Source of the DNA: CAWBQO01 sp963790965
GTDB taxonomy: Bacteria; Bacteroidota; Rhodothermia; Rhodothermales; DASSAV01
Assembly (NCBI GenBank): GCA_963790965.1
Contig: CAWBQO010000003.1
Span: forward strand, 124,001-188,000
Direction: 5' to 3'
Length of the DNA stretch: 64,000 nucleotides
In this document: piece by piece, positions 42,123 to 50,205 of the stretch
Layout: every line of letters starts with the position of its first letter
Numbering within the stretch: position 1 is the first letter of the stretch
Made by a program: the position numbers and the translations under genes
The notes under the pieces: model-generated
Seen by the model: the letters and a program-made list of their open reading frames with translations, nothing else
Database searches by the model: none
What the model was told of the DNA's origin: nothing

Positions 42123-43511
42123 ATGAAACGGTTCTTATTTTTACTGCCGATCCTCTTTGGATGGATACTGCCGCCGGCGGCATGGTCGGCTGACCGCGCC
42201 CCCAAGTCGCTGCAGTACATAGAGGCCGGCAGCAACGGGCCAGTTTATATCGTGCCGATCAAAGGCATGATCGATGTTGGACTGGCGCGCTACATCGACC
42301 GCGCGATCCAGGATGCGGAAGCCGCGGATGCGTCGCTGATTCTCTTTGACGTGGACACGTTTGGCGGTCTCGTCGACGCTGCCGATCAGATCCGAAAAGC
42401 TATTTTGAACGCGAAAGTGCCCACGCTGGCGTTCATCGACCGAAATGCCGCCTCGGCGGGCGCGCTCATCTCGTACGCGGCCGACCGGATCGTCATGGTT
42501 CCGGGCGCTTCTATGGGTGCCGCAACGGTGGTCGAAGGGGCAGGTGGAGACGCGGCTCCGGACAAGTATCAGAGCTATATGCGCGGCCTGATGCGCGCCA
42601 CCGCGGAAGCGAACGGACGTGACGCCGCGATTGCAGAAGCTATGGTGGATGAAGACCTCGCGGTCGAGGGCGTTTCTCTGGCCGGGCAAGTTCTGACGCT
42701 TTCGGCGAATGAAGCGAACAGGCTCGGCGTTGCCGATGCGATCCTGGACAGCAAGGAAGCTGTGATCGATGCGGTGGGCCTCGGCGGCGCGGAGTTGGTG
42801 CAGCACCATAGTTCCTTTGCCGAGGAGCTGCTGCGATTTCTTGGATCGCCGGTACTTCAATCAATTTTCATGCTCATGATGCTGGGGGGGTTATACTTCG
42901 AGTTCCAGTCGCCGGGCATCGGTTTTCCGGGCCTGACTGCGCTACTCGGTGCCGCGTTCTTCTTCGCGCCGAGCTATCTGCTCGGACTCGTCGAGAGCTG
43001 GGAGATCGTACTTTTCGTTATCGGCGTGGCACTGCTCCTGGCCGAGATCTTTGTCATCCCCGGGTTCGGGGTCGCGGGGATTACCGGGATCGTGCTCATC
43101 GTCGGATCGCTGCTTGCGGCGCTCATCGGCAACGTGGGCCTTCAGATCCCCTCGGCAACCGAGTTCGCGTCGGCCGTCGGCACCATGGCGGTGACGCTCG
43201 TTTTGCTCGTCGTGCTCATTTTTTCGCTGAGCCGCTACCTGCCGCGAACGAGTCGTTTCAACCGGCTCGTGCTGGCCACGGAGCCGTCGATGCATGGACC
43301 GTTCGGACTCGAAGCCGAGCGCGCACTGGATCTTATCGGCAACACGGGCACGGCGCTTACACCACTCCGTCCGTCCGGCGTCGCCAGCATAAACGGCGCT
43401 CGCGTGGACGTGATTACCTCCGGCGAGTTCGTCTTTCCGGGTGCCACGGTGGAAGTCGTGAGCGTTCGAGGAGCGCGGGTCGAGGTGCGACCGGTCACGG
43501 TGCCTGCTTGA
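42123..43511 (+). CDS. NfeD family membrane serine protease
   Basis: A 462-residue NfeD1b-type protein. Signal/transmembrane N-terminus (FLFLLPILFGWILPPAAW), then a ClpP/SppA-like domain (~30-240): DASLILFDVDTFGGLVDAA (oxyanion-loop Gly-Gly) and FIDRNAASAGALIS with the nucleophile Ser. About four transmembrane helices (IFMLMMLGGLYFEFQSPGIG and following) lead to a C-terminal OB-fold of the NfeD type (~400-462, TALTPLRPSGVASINGARVD, VEVVSVRGARVEVR). Family members cleave stomatin-like membrane proteins and influence membrane microdomains. A second, short NfeD gene follows after 93 bases, and no stomatin/SPFH gene is adjacent. Confidence 0.92.
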   Translation: MKRFLFLLPILFGWILPPAAWSADRAPKSLQYIEAGSNGPVYIVPIKGMIDVGLARYIDRAIQDAEAADASLILFDVDTFGGLVDAADQIRKAILNAKVPTLAFIDRNAASAGALISYAADRIVMVPGASMGAATVVEGAGGDAAPDKYQSYMRGLMRATAEANGRDAAIAEAMVDEDLAVEGVSLAGQVLTLSANEANRLGVADAILDSKEAVIDAVGLGGAELVQHHSSFAEELLRFLGSPVLQSIFMLMMLGGLYFEFQSPGIGFPGLTALLGAAFFFAPSYLLGLVESWEIVLFVIGVALLLAEIFVIPGFGVAGITGIVLIVGSLLAALIGNVGLQIPSATEFASAVGTMAVTLVLLVVLIFSLSRYLPRTSRFNRLVLATEPSMHGPFGLEAERALDLIGNTGTALTPLRPSGVASINGARVDVITSGEFVFPGATVEVVSVRGARVEVRPVTVPA

Positions 43512-43604
43512 AACATCCTGTGCAAGGGTCGTAGACAGATGGGGGTTCAAACATCATTCTTCTCGTTCTGCGGCATCGCCGCACTCCGCTAAATTACCGC
43601 TGAA

Positions 43605-44117
43605 TTGGAGCTTTTCCTTCCCATAGCCCTGGTGCTGCTCGGCCTCGCGCTGATCGTCGCGGAGGTCTACCTTGTGCCGGGTTTAAATATCGTGGGGGTG
43701 GCGGGCTTCCTTCTGATCGTCTTCGCCGTCGGGTATTCGTTCACCGAGCACGGCGTGGTTGGAGGAGTTGGCGTGCTGGCGGGGACGATGCTCGCCACGG
43801 GCGCGACGTTTTACTGGCTCTGGGACTCCGGTGCGTGGGAGCGCTTCGTCCTGGCTACCAGCCTGCGCCCGGACGATCTGGCGGTCAAACAGGAGGGAGA
43901 GCTTCGCGCGCTCTATCTCGGCAAAGTTGGAACGGCCGTCTCGCCCCTGCGTCCGACAGGCATCGCCGAGATCGACGGCAAGCGGATTGAAGTAGCGACG
44001 GAGGGCGAGTTTATTGCTTCCGGCAGCCAGGTGCGCGTGGTTGCAATGGACCGGCGGCGCTACTTTGTTCGCCTTTCCGAATCGCTGGAGGAAGCCAAAG
44101 TCGTTCGGGCGCGGTAG
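43605..44117 (+). CDS. Short NfeD-like protein
   Basis: A 170-residue protein beginning at TTG 43605, about 90 bases after the long NfeD gene. Two or three N-terminal membrane helices (LFLPIALVLLGLALIVAEVY and VGVAGFLLIVFAVGYSFTEH) precede a C-terminal OB-fold: KVGTAVSPLRPTGIAEIDGK, EGEFIASGSQVRVVAMDRRR. It matches the NfeD1a/short subclass without protease domain. Such proteins often pair with SPFH proteins; here its nearest partner is the long NfeD. Probably a membrane-quality or microdomain component with its neighbour. Start assignment moderate because no ATG fits. Confidence 0.85.
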   Translation: MELFLPIALVLLGLALIVAEVYLVPGLNIVGVAGFLLIVFAVGYSFTEHGVVGGVGVLAGTMLATGATFYWLWDSGAWERFVLATSLRPDDLAVKQEGELRALYLGKVGTAVSPLRPTGIAEIDGKRIEVATEGEFIASGSQVRVVAMDRRRYFVRLSESLEEAKVVRAR

Positions 44118-44146
44118 CTTTTCTTTGCGCACAGGCTCGCTGAATC

Positions 44147-44878
44147 ATGGAAAAACGGTCCTTAACGCCTCTCGTACTCGCCGCACTTCTTCTGTTAGCG
44201 GCCGGCTGCGAAGCGGAGGAGAAGGCCGATCTGGCACTCCCGTCAGGCTGGGAGCAGTCCGGCGCGCGCGCGTGGCGGCCGGCCGTCGACACGACCCGAG
44301 CCTTCCGGCCACTCGAGTCGCTCCGTGAGATGCAGATTGCGGGAACGGACGGGACGGTACTGGTGCCCGGCCGGGGGGGTGTCGTGGAAAGTCAGGTCGT
44401 TCAGGCGGTCAAGCGGAGCCTCCTGCCGCTCTACCGAAACGAGCCGCAGATCGTGGATTCGCTCTTCGATCGCTTTGTGTTGCCCGAACTGCGGCAGAAT
44501 CCTCTTCAAACCGGGGCTGCCAAGCCGTACGTGGAGCAGTACCGACGCCGCGGGTACGAGCTGATCCGCAGTCACTTTCGCGAACCGCTCGCCGCAACGC
44601 GCCTCGGAACGGATGTGCCGGTCGTTTACCCGGATAGCCTGAGTGAGAACGGCGTGGCCGGATCGGTGCGTATGCAGGTGTTTCTGGACGATGAAGGCGT
44701 TCCGCAGGCGATCCAGCTTCTCGAAGGCGTCCACCCGGTTCTCGATGCAGTGGCGCTCAGAGCCACGACGGAGATGCGCTGGCGACCGGCCTATCTGCTG
44801 AGAAAAGGCTCCTGGCACGCGATTCCTGCCTGGGTTCGATTTAACGTCGCCTTCGGTCGATCTGACGCTACTACGTGA
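44147..44878 (+). CDS. TonB C-terminal-domain lipoprotein
   Basis: A 243-residue protein with lipobox signal (LVLAALLLLAAGC, Cys ~ residue 21). The middle is unassigned; the C-terminal ~80 residues match the TonB C-terminal (energy transducer) fold: GVAGSVRMQVFLDDEGVPQA, VLDAVALRATTEMRWRPAYL, WVRFNVAFG. A lipidated TonB-like protein lacking the Pro-rich spacer and the N-terminal inner-membrane helix is unlikely to be a classical energy transducer and may instead be an envelope-structural relative. It follows the NfeD genes by 29 bases. Confidence 0.8.
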   Translation: MEKRSLTPLVLAALLLLAAGCEAEEKADLALPSGWEQSGARAWRPAVDTTRAFRPLESLREMQIAGTDGTVLVPGRGGVVESQVVQAVKRSLLPLYRNEPQIVDSLFDRFVLPELRQNPLQTGAAKPYVEQYRRRGYELIRSHFREPLAATRLGTDVPVVYPDSLSENGVAGSVRMQVFLDDEGVPQAIQLLEGVHPVLDAVALRATTEMRWRPAYLLRKGSWHAIPAWVRFNVAFGRSDATT

Positions 44879-44894
44879 CCTATCGAGCACATCC

Positions 44895-45851
44895 GTGTGG
44901 CGATCAGCTTTCCGCCATATGCCCTTCCAGGGCACCGGCCGCACCCTTAGCCGGCAGCACGCGATGAGACTCGTCGGCACTGATGCCGATGTGGCGGAGC
45001 ATGGCGCGTTTTCTGAGCGCGCCTTTAAAAGCGTGAAGGCGCTCAGTTTCTCTAACCTTCTCATCGGATTTTTGGCCGCTTGTTTTCTGCTTGGCACCTA
45101 CGGCGCGCTGGGTCTTGCCGTGGACGTGCCGCTCGTGGTACTCGGCTTTTGCGGAGCTTTTCTGGTTTACTGCGGTGAGCGGGGCTTTGGCGGCCCACCG
45201 GAAGACACGTTGAACCACCCGGCGCGTCTCGCGTGGATTCATGAGCATAGTGCCTACTGGCGCAGTGCGCTCCTTACGGCCGCTGTGGTGTCGGTCATGA
45301 TGCTGCCACGGCTGCACTGGCAGACGCTTCTGGCGGGGGCTGCGCTGGCGGGCGTAAGTCTGCTCTACGGCGTGCCGCTTTTGCGCGGCGGAAGGAGGCT
45401 AAAGTCTGTCTGGTGGGCCAAGCCGCTACTTATCGGCGGCGGCTGGGCACTCGGCGGCGTGCTGTTGCCCGTCATTGAGTCCGGCAGGGGCCTCCCGCCC
45501 GCTGCCCTCTGGCTGCTTCTTTTTCGCTTCCTCTTCTTGATGCCCAACGCCCTGCTTGCAGACCTGCCGGATCGCCTCGGAGACGCGCAATCGGGATTAC
45601 TCACGCCGGTCCTGGTCCTTGGCGCGACCCGCATAAGGATGCTGGCCCTCGTTAGTATCGGAGGTGCGGTAGCTCTTGCCCTCGCGGGTCCGCAGCTTGG
45701 ACTCCTGTCGCCTCTGGTTCGCGCAGAAGCGCTGGCCTGTATTCCTGCCACCTTCATCGTCTGGGGGGTGCCAAAGGCGTTTGACCGGCGGCACATGTTC
45801 GTACTCGATTTGCTCGTGGCCTGGCCCCTCGTTTCGTTTCTGCTCCGGTAA
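44895..45851 (+). CDS. UbiA-superfamily prenyltransferase-like membrane protein
   Basis: Up to 318 residues with about eight hydrophobic helices. The polar region after the third helix, YCGERGFGGPPEDTLNHPAR, and the later LPNALLADLPDRLGDAQSG-type sequence (actual LLADLPDRLGDAQSG) correspond to the two Asp-rich loops of UbiA-type enzymes, in modified form. UbiA members transfer prenyl groups to aromatic acceptors in quinone or lipid synthesis. The first Asp motif is not canonical, so activity is uncertain. The start is unclear: GTG 44895, ATG 44919 and ATG 44964 are in frame, and the last still contains the whole domain. Confidence 0.7.
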   Translation: MWRSAFRHMPFQGTGRTLSRQHAMRLVGTDADVAEHGAFSERAFKSVKALSFSNLLIGFLAACFLLGTYGALGLAVDVPLVVLGFCGAFLVYCGERGFGGPPEDTLNHPARLAWIHEHSAYWRSALLTAAVVSVMMLPRLHWQTLLAGAALAGVSLLYGVPLLRGGRRLKSVWWAKPLLIGGGWALGGVLLPVIESGRGLPPAALWLLLFRFLFLMPNALLADLPDRLGDAQSGLLTPVLVLGATRIRMLALVSIGGAVALALAGPQLGLLSPLVRAEALACIPATFIVWGVPKAFDRRHMFVLDLLVAWPLVSFLLR

Positions 45852-45950
45852 CGAACAAGAATCCTTTCGCATGGGTAGCGGAGCGCCGCGCAAACGATTA
45901 ACTTTGCGGCACACGACAGACATCTTTCTCTGCAGAACAGGTTCAACAAT

Positions 45951-47456
45951 ATGAAGTCGGATAGCGTCGCCATTCAGGATTTACCGAGACACGTCGGCGA
46001 AAGCGTGGTGCTCCGTGGCTGGCTGTACAATAAGCGAAGCTCGAAGGGGCTGCATTTTCTGGTGCTTCGGGACGGCACCGGAATCGTTCAGTGCGTCGTC
46101 ACCCAGGAGGCGGTTGACGCGGACACGTGGGCCGTTGCCGAGCGCCTCACGCAGGAAAGCGCCTTTGAAGTCGAGGGTCTCGTGGTGGCGGACGAGCGGC
46201 AGGCCGGCGGCCACGAAGTTCAGGTGACCCGCCTGAAGGCTTACGGTGCGGCTGAAGAATATCCGATCACCCCGAAAGAGCACGGCGTCGAGTTCCTGAT
46301 GAACAACCGGCACCTGTGGCTGCGCAGCCGGCGCCAGTGGGCCATCATGCGAATCCGTAATCGCATCATCATGTCCATCCACGGCTTTTTCCAGGAACAA
46401 GGATTCCTGCAGATGGACGCCCCCATTCTTACCGGCAACGCGGTTGAAGGCACCACGACGCTTTTCGAGATCGATTACTTCGGGCAGCCGGCCTACCTGA
46501 CGCAGAGCGGCCAGCTCTACGGAGAGGCGATGGCTATGGCCTTCGGCAAGATCTACACCTTCGGACCGACGTTTCGCGCCGAGAAATCCAAGACACGCCG
46601 CCACCTGACGGAGTTCTGGATGATCGAGCCGGAGATGGCCTTCTTCGACCTCGACATGGACATGGACCTCGCGGAGGCGTTTCTGAGCCGCGTGGTCCAG
46701 GAAGTGCTGCGCGACTGCCGCGAAGAGCTTCAAGTGCTGGGGCGTGATCTCGCCACGCTCGAACGCACCACGGCACCGTTCCCGCGCGTCTCGTATAGCG
46801 ACGCTGTGGAACTGCTCCGCTCGGAAAAGACGACCCGAATGATCGATGAGCGCATCGACTCGCTGAAGAAGGAAGAGTCGGCGCTTCGGGAGGAGCAGTC
46901 GCAGAACCAGAAGGGGTACGGTCAAGCCAAAAAACACGAGAAGCGCCGCATCGACGCCCGGGAGATCGAGATCAATGTTCGCCTGACCGAAGTCGAAGAG
47001 GACCTTCGCAACCTGCCCGCCTGGCGGGAAGCTGCTCGAACGTTCGAGTGGGGCGGAGATTTTGGCGGTAGCGACGAAACGCTCATCACCTGGCATTTCG
47101 ACCGGCCCATCATCGTACACCGCTTTCCGGCCGACATCAAGGCCTTCTATATGAAGCGCGATCCCGAAGACGATCGGCTGGCACTCGGCATGGATGTGCT
47201 GGCACCGGAGGGCTACGGGGAGATCATCGGCGGTGGAGAGCGCGCGACGGATCTCGCGTTTCTGGAGCGTCAGATCGAGGCGCATGGTCTGCCGCCGGAG
47301 GTGTTCGGTTGGTATTTCGATCTGCGGCGGTACGGGTCGGTGCCCCATGCCGGGTTCGGGCTGGGACTCGAGCGGACGGTGGTCTGGATCTGCGGATTGC
47401 AACACGTGCGTGAAGCCATTCCCTTCCCGCGGATACTCGGGCGGCTGCAGCCTTAA
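45951..47456 (+). CDS. asnS: Asparaginyl-tRNA synthetase
   Basis: A 501-residue class IIb synthetase charging tRNA-Asn. N-terminal OB-fold anticodon domain (VVLRGWLYNKRSSKGLHFLV), then the catalytic core: motif 2 (FGPTFRAEKSKTRRHLTEFW) and motif 3 (GFGLGLERTVVWICGLQHVR). The end IPFPRIL and the motif 2 context are of the Asn rather than Asp type. Between about residues 295 and 365 is a highly charged coiled-coil insertion (SLKKEESALREEQSQNQKGY, RREIEINVRLTEVEEDLRNL-like) not present in E. coli AsnRS, explaining the length over the usual ~465. Single-gene unit, followed by the SIMPL protein. Confidence 0.94.
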   Translation: MKSDSVAIQDLPRHVGESVVLRGWLYNKRSSKGLHFLVLRDGTGIVQCVVTQEAVDADTWAVAERLTQESAFEVEGLVVADERQAGGHEVQVTRLKAYGAAEEYPITPKEHGVEFLMNNRHLWLRSRRQWAIMRIRNRIIMSIHGFFQEQGFLQMDAPILTGNAVEGTTTLFEIDYFGQPAYLTQSGQLYGEAMAMAFGKIYTFGPTFRAEKSKTRRHLTEFWMIEPEMAFFDLDMDMDLAEAFLSRVVQEVLRDCREELQVLGRDLATLERTTAPFPRVSYSDAVELLRSEKTTRMIDERIDSLKKEESALREEQSQNQKGYGQAKKHEKRRIDAREIEINVRLTEVEEDLRNLPAWREAARTFEWGGDFGGSDETLITWHFDRPIIVHRFPADIKAFYMKRDPEDDRLALGMDVLAPEGYGEIIGGGERATDLAFLERQIEAHGLPPEVFGWYFDLRRYGSVPHAGFGLGLERTVVWICGLQHVREAIPFPRILGRLQP

Positions 47457-47552
47457 TCATTACTGAAGTGGCGTGCCCTTTGCACTGTGTGCATAAGCGC
47501 CGACGCCGCAGGATCACACTGGCGGTTGTTCTTACCAAACGGGTTCACTCTT

Positions 47553-48302
47553 ATGAATGCAACGTTCCATATGCCGCTTGTTGCGGCCACCATGCTCTTC
47601 TTTGCTGCCCCGGCAGCCTACGCGCAAGTGATGCCGATCCCAAACGGAATGCAGCCGCCACGGACCATCTCCGTCAGCGGGGAAGGCCTTATCCGGGTGA
47701 CGCCGGATGTTGCAACGCTCCGCTTCGGCGTAGTGACAGTCGATGCTGATCCTCGCCTTGCGCGGCAGCGAAATGCGGAAGACGCGGCCGCCGCCATGAA
47801 CGCGGCGCGTGCGCTCGGCATCCCCGAAAAGAACATCCGGCTCGAGTCTCTCCGGCTGAACCAGCGTCAGGACTGGAACCCAGACCTGCGCCGTTCTGAA
47901 GATAAAGGCTTCGAGGCTGTTCGCGACGTCGTGGTTCGGCTGGACGAGATGGACAAGCTGCCGGAACTCGTCGCCCAGGTGGTGGAGAAGGGAGCCAACC
48001 GTCTCCAAGGGATTGAATATGACGTGAAAGACCGCGACGGCGCGAGGGCGCAGGCGCTCAAAGAGGCGGTGCAGGCGGCCCGTGCAAAGGCGGAACTACT
48101 TGCCTCCGCTGCCTCCATTAGTATCGGTCCGGTGATGCAGATCAGCGAGACCGCCTACGACTTTCCACGTCCCTTCATGCGGATGGAGACAGCCATGTAT
48201 GCAAAAGCCGACATGGCGGGCAGCGAGGCTGTTCCTGATGCTTATGCCGCCGGAGAGATCGAGGTGCGCGCTACCGTCCAGGTCGTTTACGGTATTCAGT
48301 AG
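47553..48302 (+). CDS. SIMPL domain (DUF541) secreted protein
   Basis: About 249 residues with a signal peptide (VAATMLFFAAPAAYAQ) and one SIMPL domain: RTISVSGEGLIRVTPDVATL is the diagnostic start, followed by helices (RNAEDAAAAMNAARALGIPE), NIRLESLRLNQRQDW and the C-terminal VVEKGANRLQGIEYDVKDRD with EIEVRATVQVVYGI. Family members are envelope proteins with oxidative-stress or outer-membrane roles of unclear mechanism. ATG 47553 gives a clean signal peptide; an upstream in-frame start at 47487 is unlikely. A bidirectional terminator follows. Confidence 0.9.
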   Translation: MNATFHMPLVAATMLFFAAPAAYAQVMPIPNGMQPPRTISVSGEGLIRVTPDVATLRFGVVTVDADPRLARQRNAEDAAAAMNAARALGIPEKNIRLESLRLNQRQDWNPDLRRSEDKGFEAVRDVVVRLDEMDKLPELVAQVVEKGANRLQGIEYDVKDRDGARAQALKEAVQAARAKAELLASAASISIGPVMQISETAYDFPRPFMRMETAMYAKADMAGSEAVPDAYAAGEIEVRATVQVVYGIQ

Positions 48303-48336
48303 CGAGGAGCGATAGCTCAAGAGGTCAACTGTCCGC

Positions 48337-48373
48337 ACAGCCGTGTCACGTCGAAGGATCGTGGCACGGCTGT
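48337..48373. terminator. Bidirectional terminator-like hairpin
   Basis: ACAGCCGTGTCACG (48337-48350) pairs with CGTGGCACGGCTGT (48360-48373), one mismatch, nine-base loop. It lies between two convergent genes. No long T tract. Confidence 0.7.
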
Positions 48374-48377
48374 CTGG

Positions 48378-49229
48378 CTATATCCGCGCCTGCATCCATG
48401 AGATCATCTCCTCCAGGACGCGCCCGCCTTCCGGTTCGTTGAAGGTCTCGTGATAGAGTCCATCGAAGAGGCGCAGGGTTTTGTCGGTAGAGCCTGCACG
48501 TTCGTACAAGAGTTTGCTCCCGCCGGGGCCGGTGATGCGGTCGGCGGTGCCGTGCAGAATCAGGAGCGGCGTGTGAATATCAGCCGCGTGATTCCGGATC
48601 ACAGCGGCCGCCGAAAGGGTGCCTGCCGCAGTGCCCGCCGGCATTCGTCCGCGGTAGTTGAGCGGATCGCGCTCGGCTTTGTGCGTGCTGGACTCGGAGT
48701 GCGATAGATCGTCGCGGTCGAGCTTGATCGTGGGCAGGTGCGGGAAGAGCTTGCCGATCGTTCCGGCCGCTTTGCGGAGAGCGCGGGGAAGGTCCATGCC
48801 CACTTCAATGGCTGCACTGCTGAGGATGGCACCGCTAAGGGGTGGCGGAGCATCCGTCAAGAGCAGCCCGGCAATGGTTCCTCCCATGCTGTGGCCCATG
48901 AGGAAGAGCGGAGTGTCCGCCAGACCGGTCTGTACCCGGCTGATGAACAGGCGCGCGTCGTCAGTGTAAAGCTGGAAGTCCCGGACGAAGGCCGGCCTTC
49001 CGCCCGACATGCCGTGGCCCCTCAGGTCGAAGGCATAGAGCGCGATACCCGACGCGGCAAACTGCGCAGCGATGTCGGCGTAGCGCCCGCTGTGCTCCGC
49101 GTAGCCGTGGACCAGCGCCACGGCCGCCCGGGCAGGCTGAACCGGCTCCCATTGCTGGGTAAAGAGGTGAACGCCTCGCGCTCCCGTCATGGAGCCGGTC
49201 GCGTGTCGCACTTGAGTGGGGGAGGGCAT
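48378..49229 (-). CDS. Monoacylglycerol-lipase-like alpha/beta hydrolase
   Basis: About 283 residues of the Hydrolase_4/lysophospholipase type. Key elements: VALVHGYAEHSGRYADIAAQ (HGxxEHxxRY-type loop), FDLRGHGMSGGRPAFV, the nucleophile motif FLMGHSMGGTIAGL, the acid in LILHGTADRITGPGGSKLLY and the His in LFDGLYHETFNEPE. These match bacterial monoglyceride lipases. There is no signal peptide, so likely cytoplasmic or membrane-associated. ATG 49229 is preferred to an upstream in-frame start at 49274. Convergent with the SIMPL gene across a hairpin. Confidence 0.9.
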   Translation of the reverse strand: MPSPTQVRHATGSMTGARGVHLFTQQWEPVQPARAAVALVHGYAEHSGRYADIAAQFAASGIALYAFDLRGHGMSGGRPAFVRDFQLYTDDARLFISRVQTGLADTPLFLMGHSMGGTIAGLLLTDAPPPLSGAILSSAAIEVGMDLPRALRKAAGTIGKLFPHLPTIKLDRDDLSHSESSTHKAERDPLNYRGRMPAGTAAGTLSAAAVIRNHAADIHTPLLILHGTADRITGPGGSKLLYERAGSTDKTLRLFDGLYHETFNEPEGGRVLEEMISWMQARI

Positions 49230-49472
49230 TGCTCGTTTCTCGTTGCGGGACTTCGGAGGGGATGAACGCCGCAAAGTACGGCGCGGCGGGGCGCGCGAAC
49301 TTGCCCATTGCGTGACGGTTTGGAGGCGCGTTCAACATGAGGCAAAGCAGGGAGGCTGCTCGAGAGCGCGCATTCGGCGGCAATCTTCAGCGACTTGCCT
49401 GAAACCTCCTTGTTACAAGTACATTGAAAGGCAGCGCAATGCCTTCCGGCACCGCCTTAGCTCGCCGTTCCG

Positions 49473-50036
49473 ATGCACCTTTTCCGACAGACCTGGACCT
49501 GCCGCGCCGTCGCTGTCGTGCTTCTCTGGAGCACGCTGCCCGCGCTCGCGGTGCCCTTGTTCTCACCCGAGAGGCGCAGCCGAGCGGAAGCTTTCGAATC
49601 GTGGCTCGTCGGGCAGATGACCGACGCTCCGGACGGCGCGGTTAGCCATGCGCTCGGCACCGCCCGCAAGAGCGCTGCCGTCTCGTTCGAGTCCTATCTG
49701 CTTCACTTCGTCACGGTGTTCGAAGCGGAGAATCCGGCGCGACCGCTCTCGACGGTTTTTGCTGCCGGTGAAGTTTCGGATCGCGCCCTGGTACGGTTGC
49801 TGTACGGCCGGTTCCGTCAAATTCTCGACGGCACAAGGCCGGCCGAGGCCCTGCTCGTGTCCGCCTCCTCCGCGGTGACACCACTCCCCGGCAGTGTTGA
49901 TGGACCTCGGGCCTTCTTTGCCGGGCCTGACCGGCTCTACGCCAGCGCTGCTCGCAGCCTTGTCGCGGACGCTCCCGCCCTCGTGCTGCCATCTATTCGC
50001 GCGCTGTGGGGTGCCGTGCGGCCGCTCGGCCCTTAG
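49473..50036 (+). CDS. Hypothetical secreted protein
   Basis: A 187-residue protein with a signal-peptide-like N-terminus (CRAVAVVLLWSTLPALAV). The mature region is mostly helical (RSRAEAFESWLVGQM, RKSAAVSFESYLLHFVTVFE, RALVRLLYGRFRQILDG), Ala/Leu/Arg-rich and without recognised motifs. It is upstream of secD on the same strand by ~170 bases. No function can be assigned. Confidence 0.65.
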   Translation: MHLFRQTWTCRAVAVVLLWSTLPALAVPLFSPERRSRAEAFESWLVGQMTDAPDGAVSHALGTARKSAAVSFESYLLHFVTVFEAENPARPLSTVFAAGEVSDRALVRLLYGRFRQILDGTRPAEALLVSASSAVTPLPGSVDGPRAFFAGPDRLYASAARSLVADAPALVLPSIRALWGAVRPLGP

Positions 50037-50205
50037 CGGATCGCCGCAAGTTTGCCCTCACCTTTAGGCTCCGCACGGGCACGAGTGAGAACGCTGTTGC
50101 GGTTCTCGCCTGTAGCGTAGCCACTTACATGTGCGCGGTTCTCGTCCTCCCATTCGGGCAGTGACGAACACTTCAAGGCTGCGCCGGAAAACCAGAATAC
50201 TTGTT

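Noticed and set aside
45981..47405. A 474-codon open frame antisense to asnS
   Set aside because: The sense strand encodes a full AsnRS with motifs 2 and 3; the antisense translation lacks domains.
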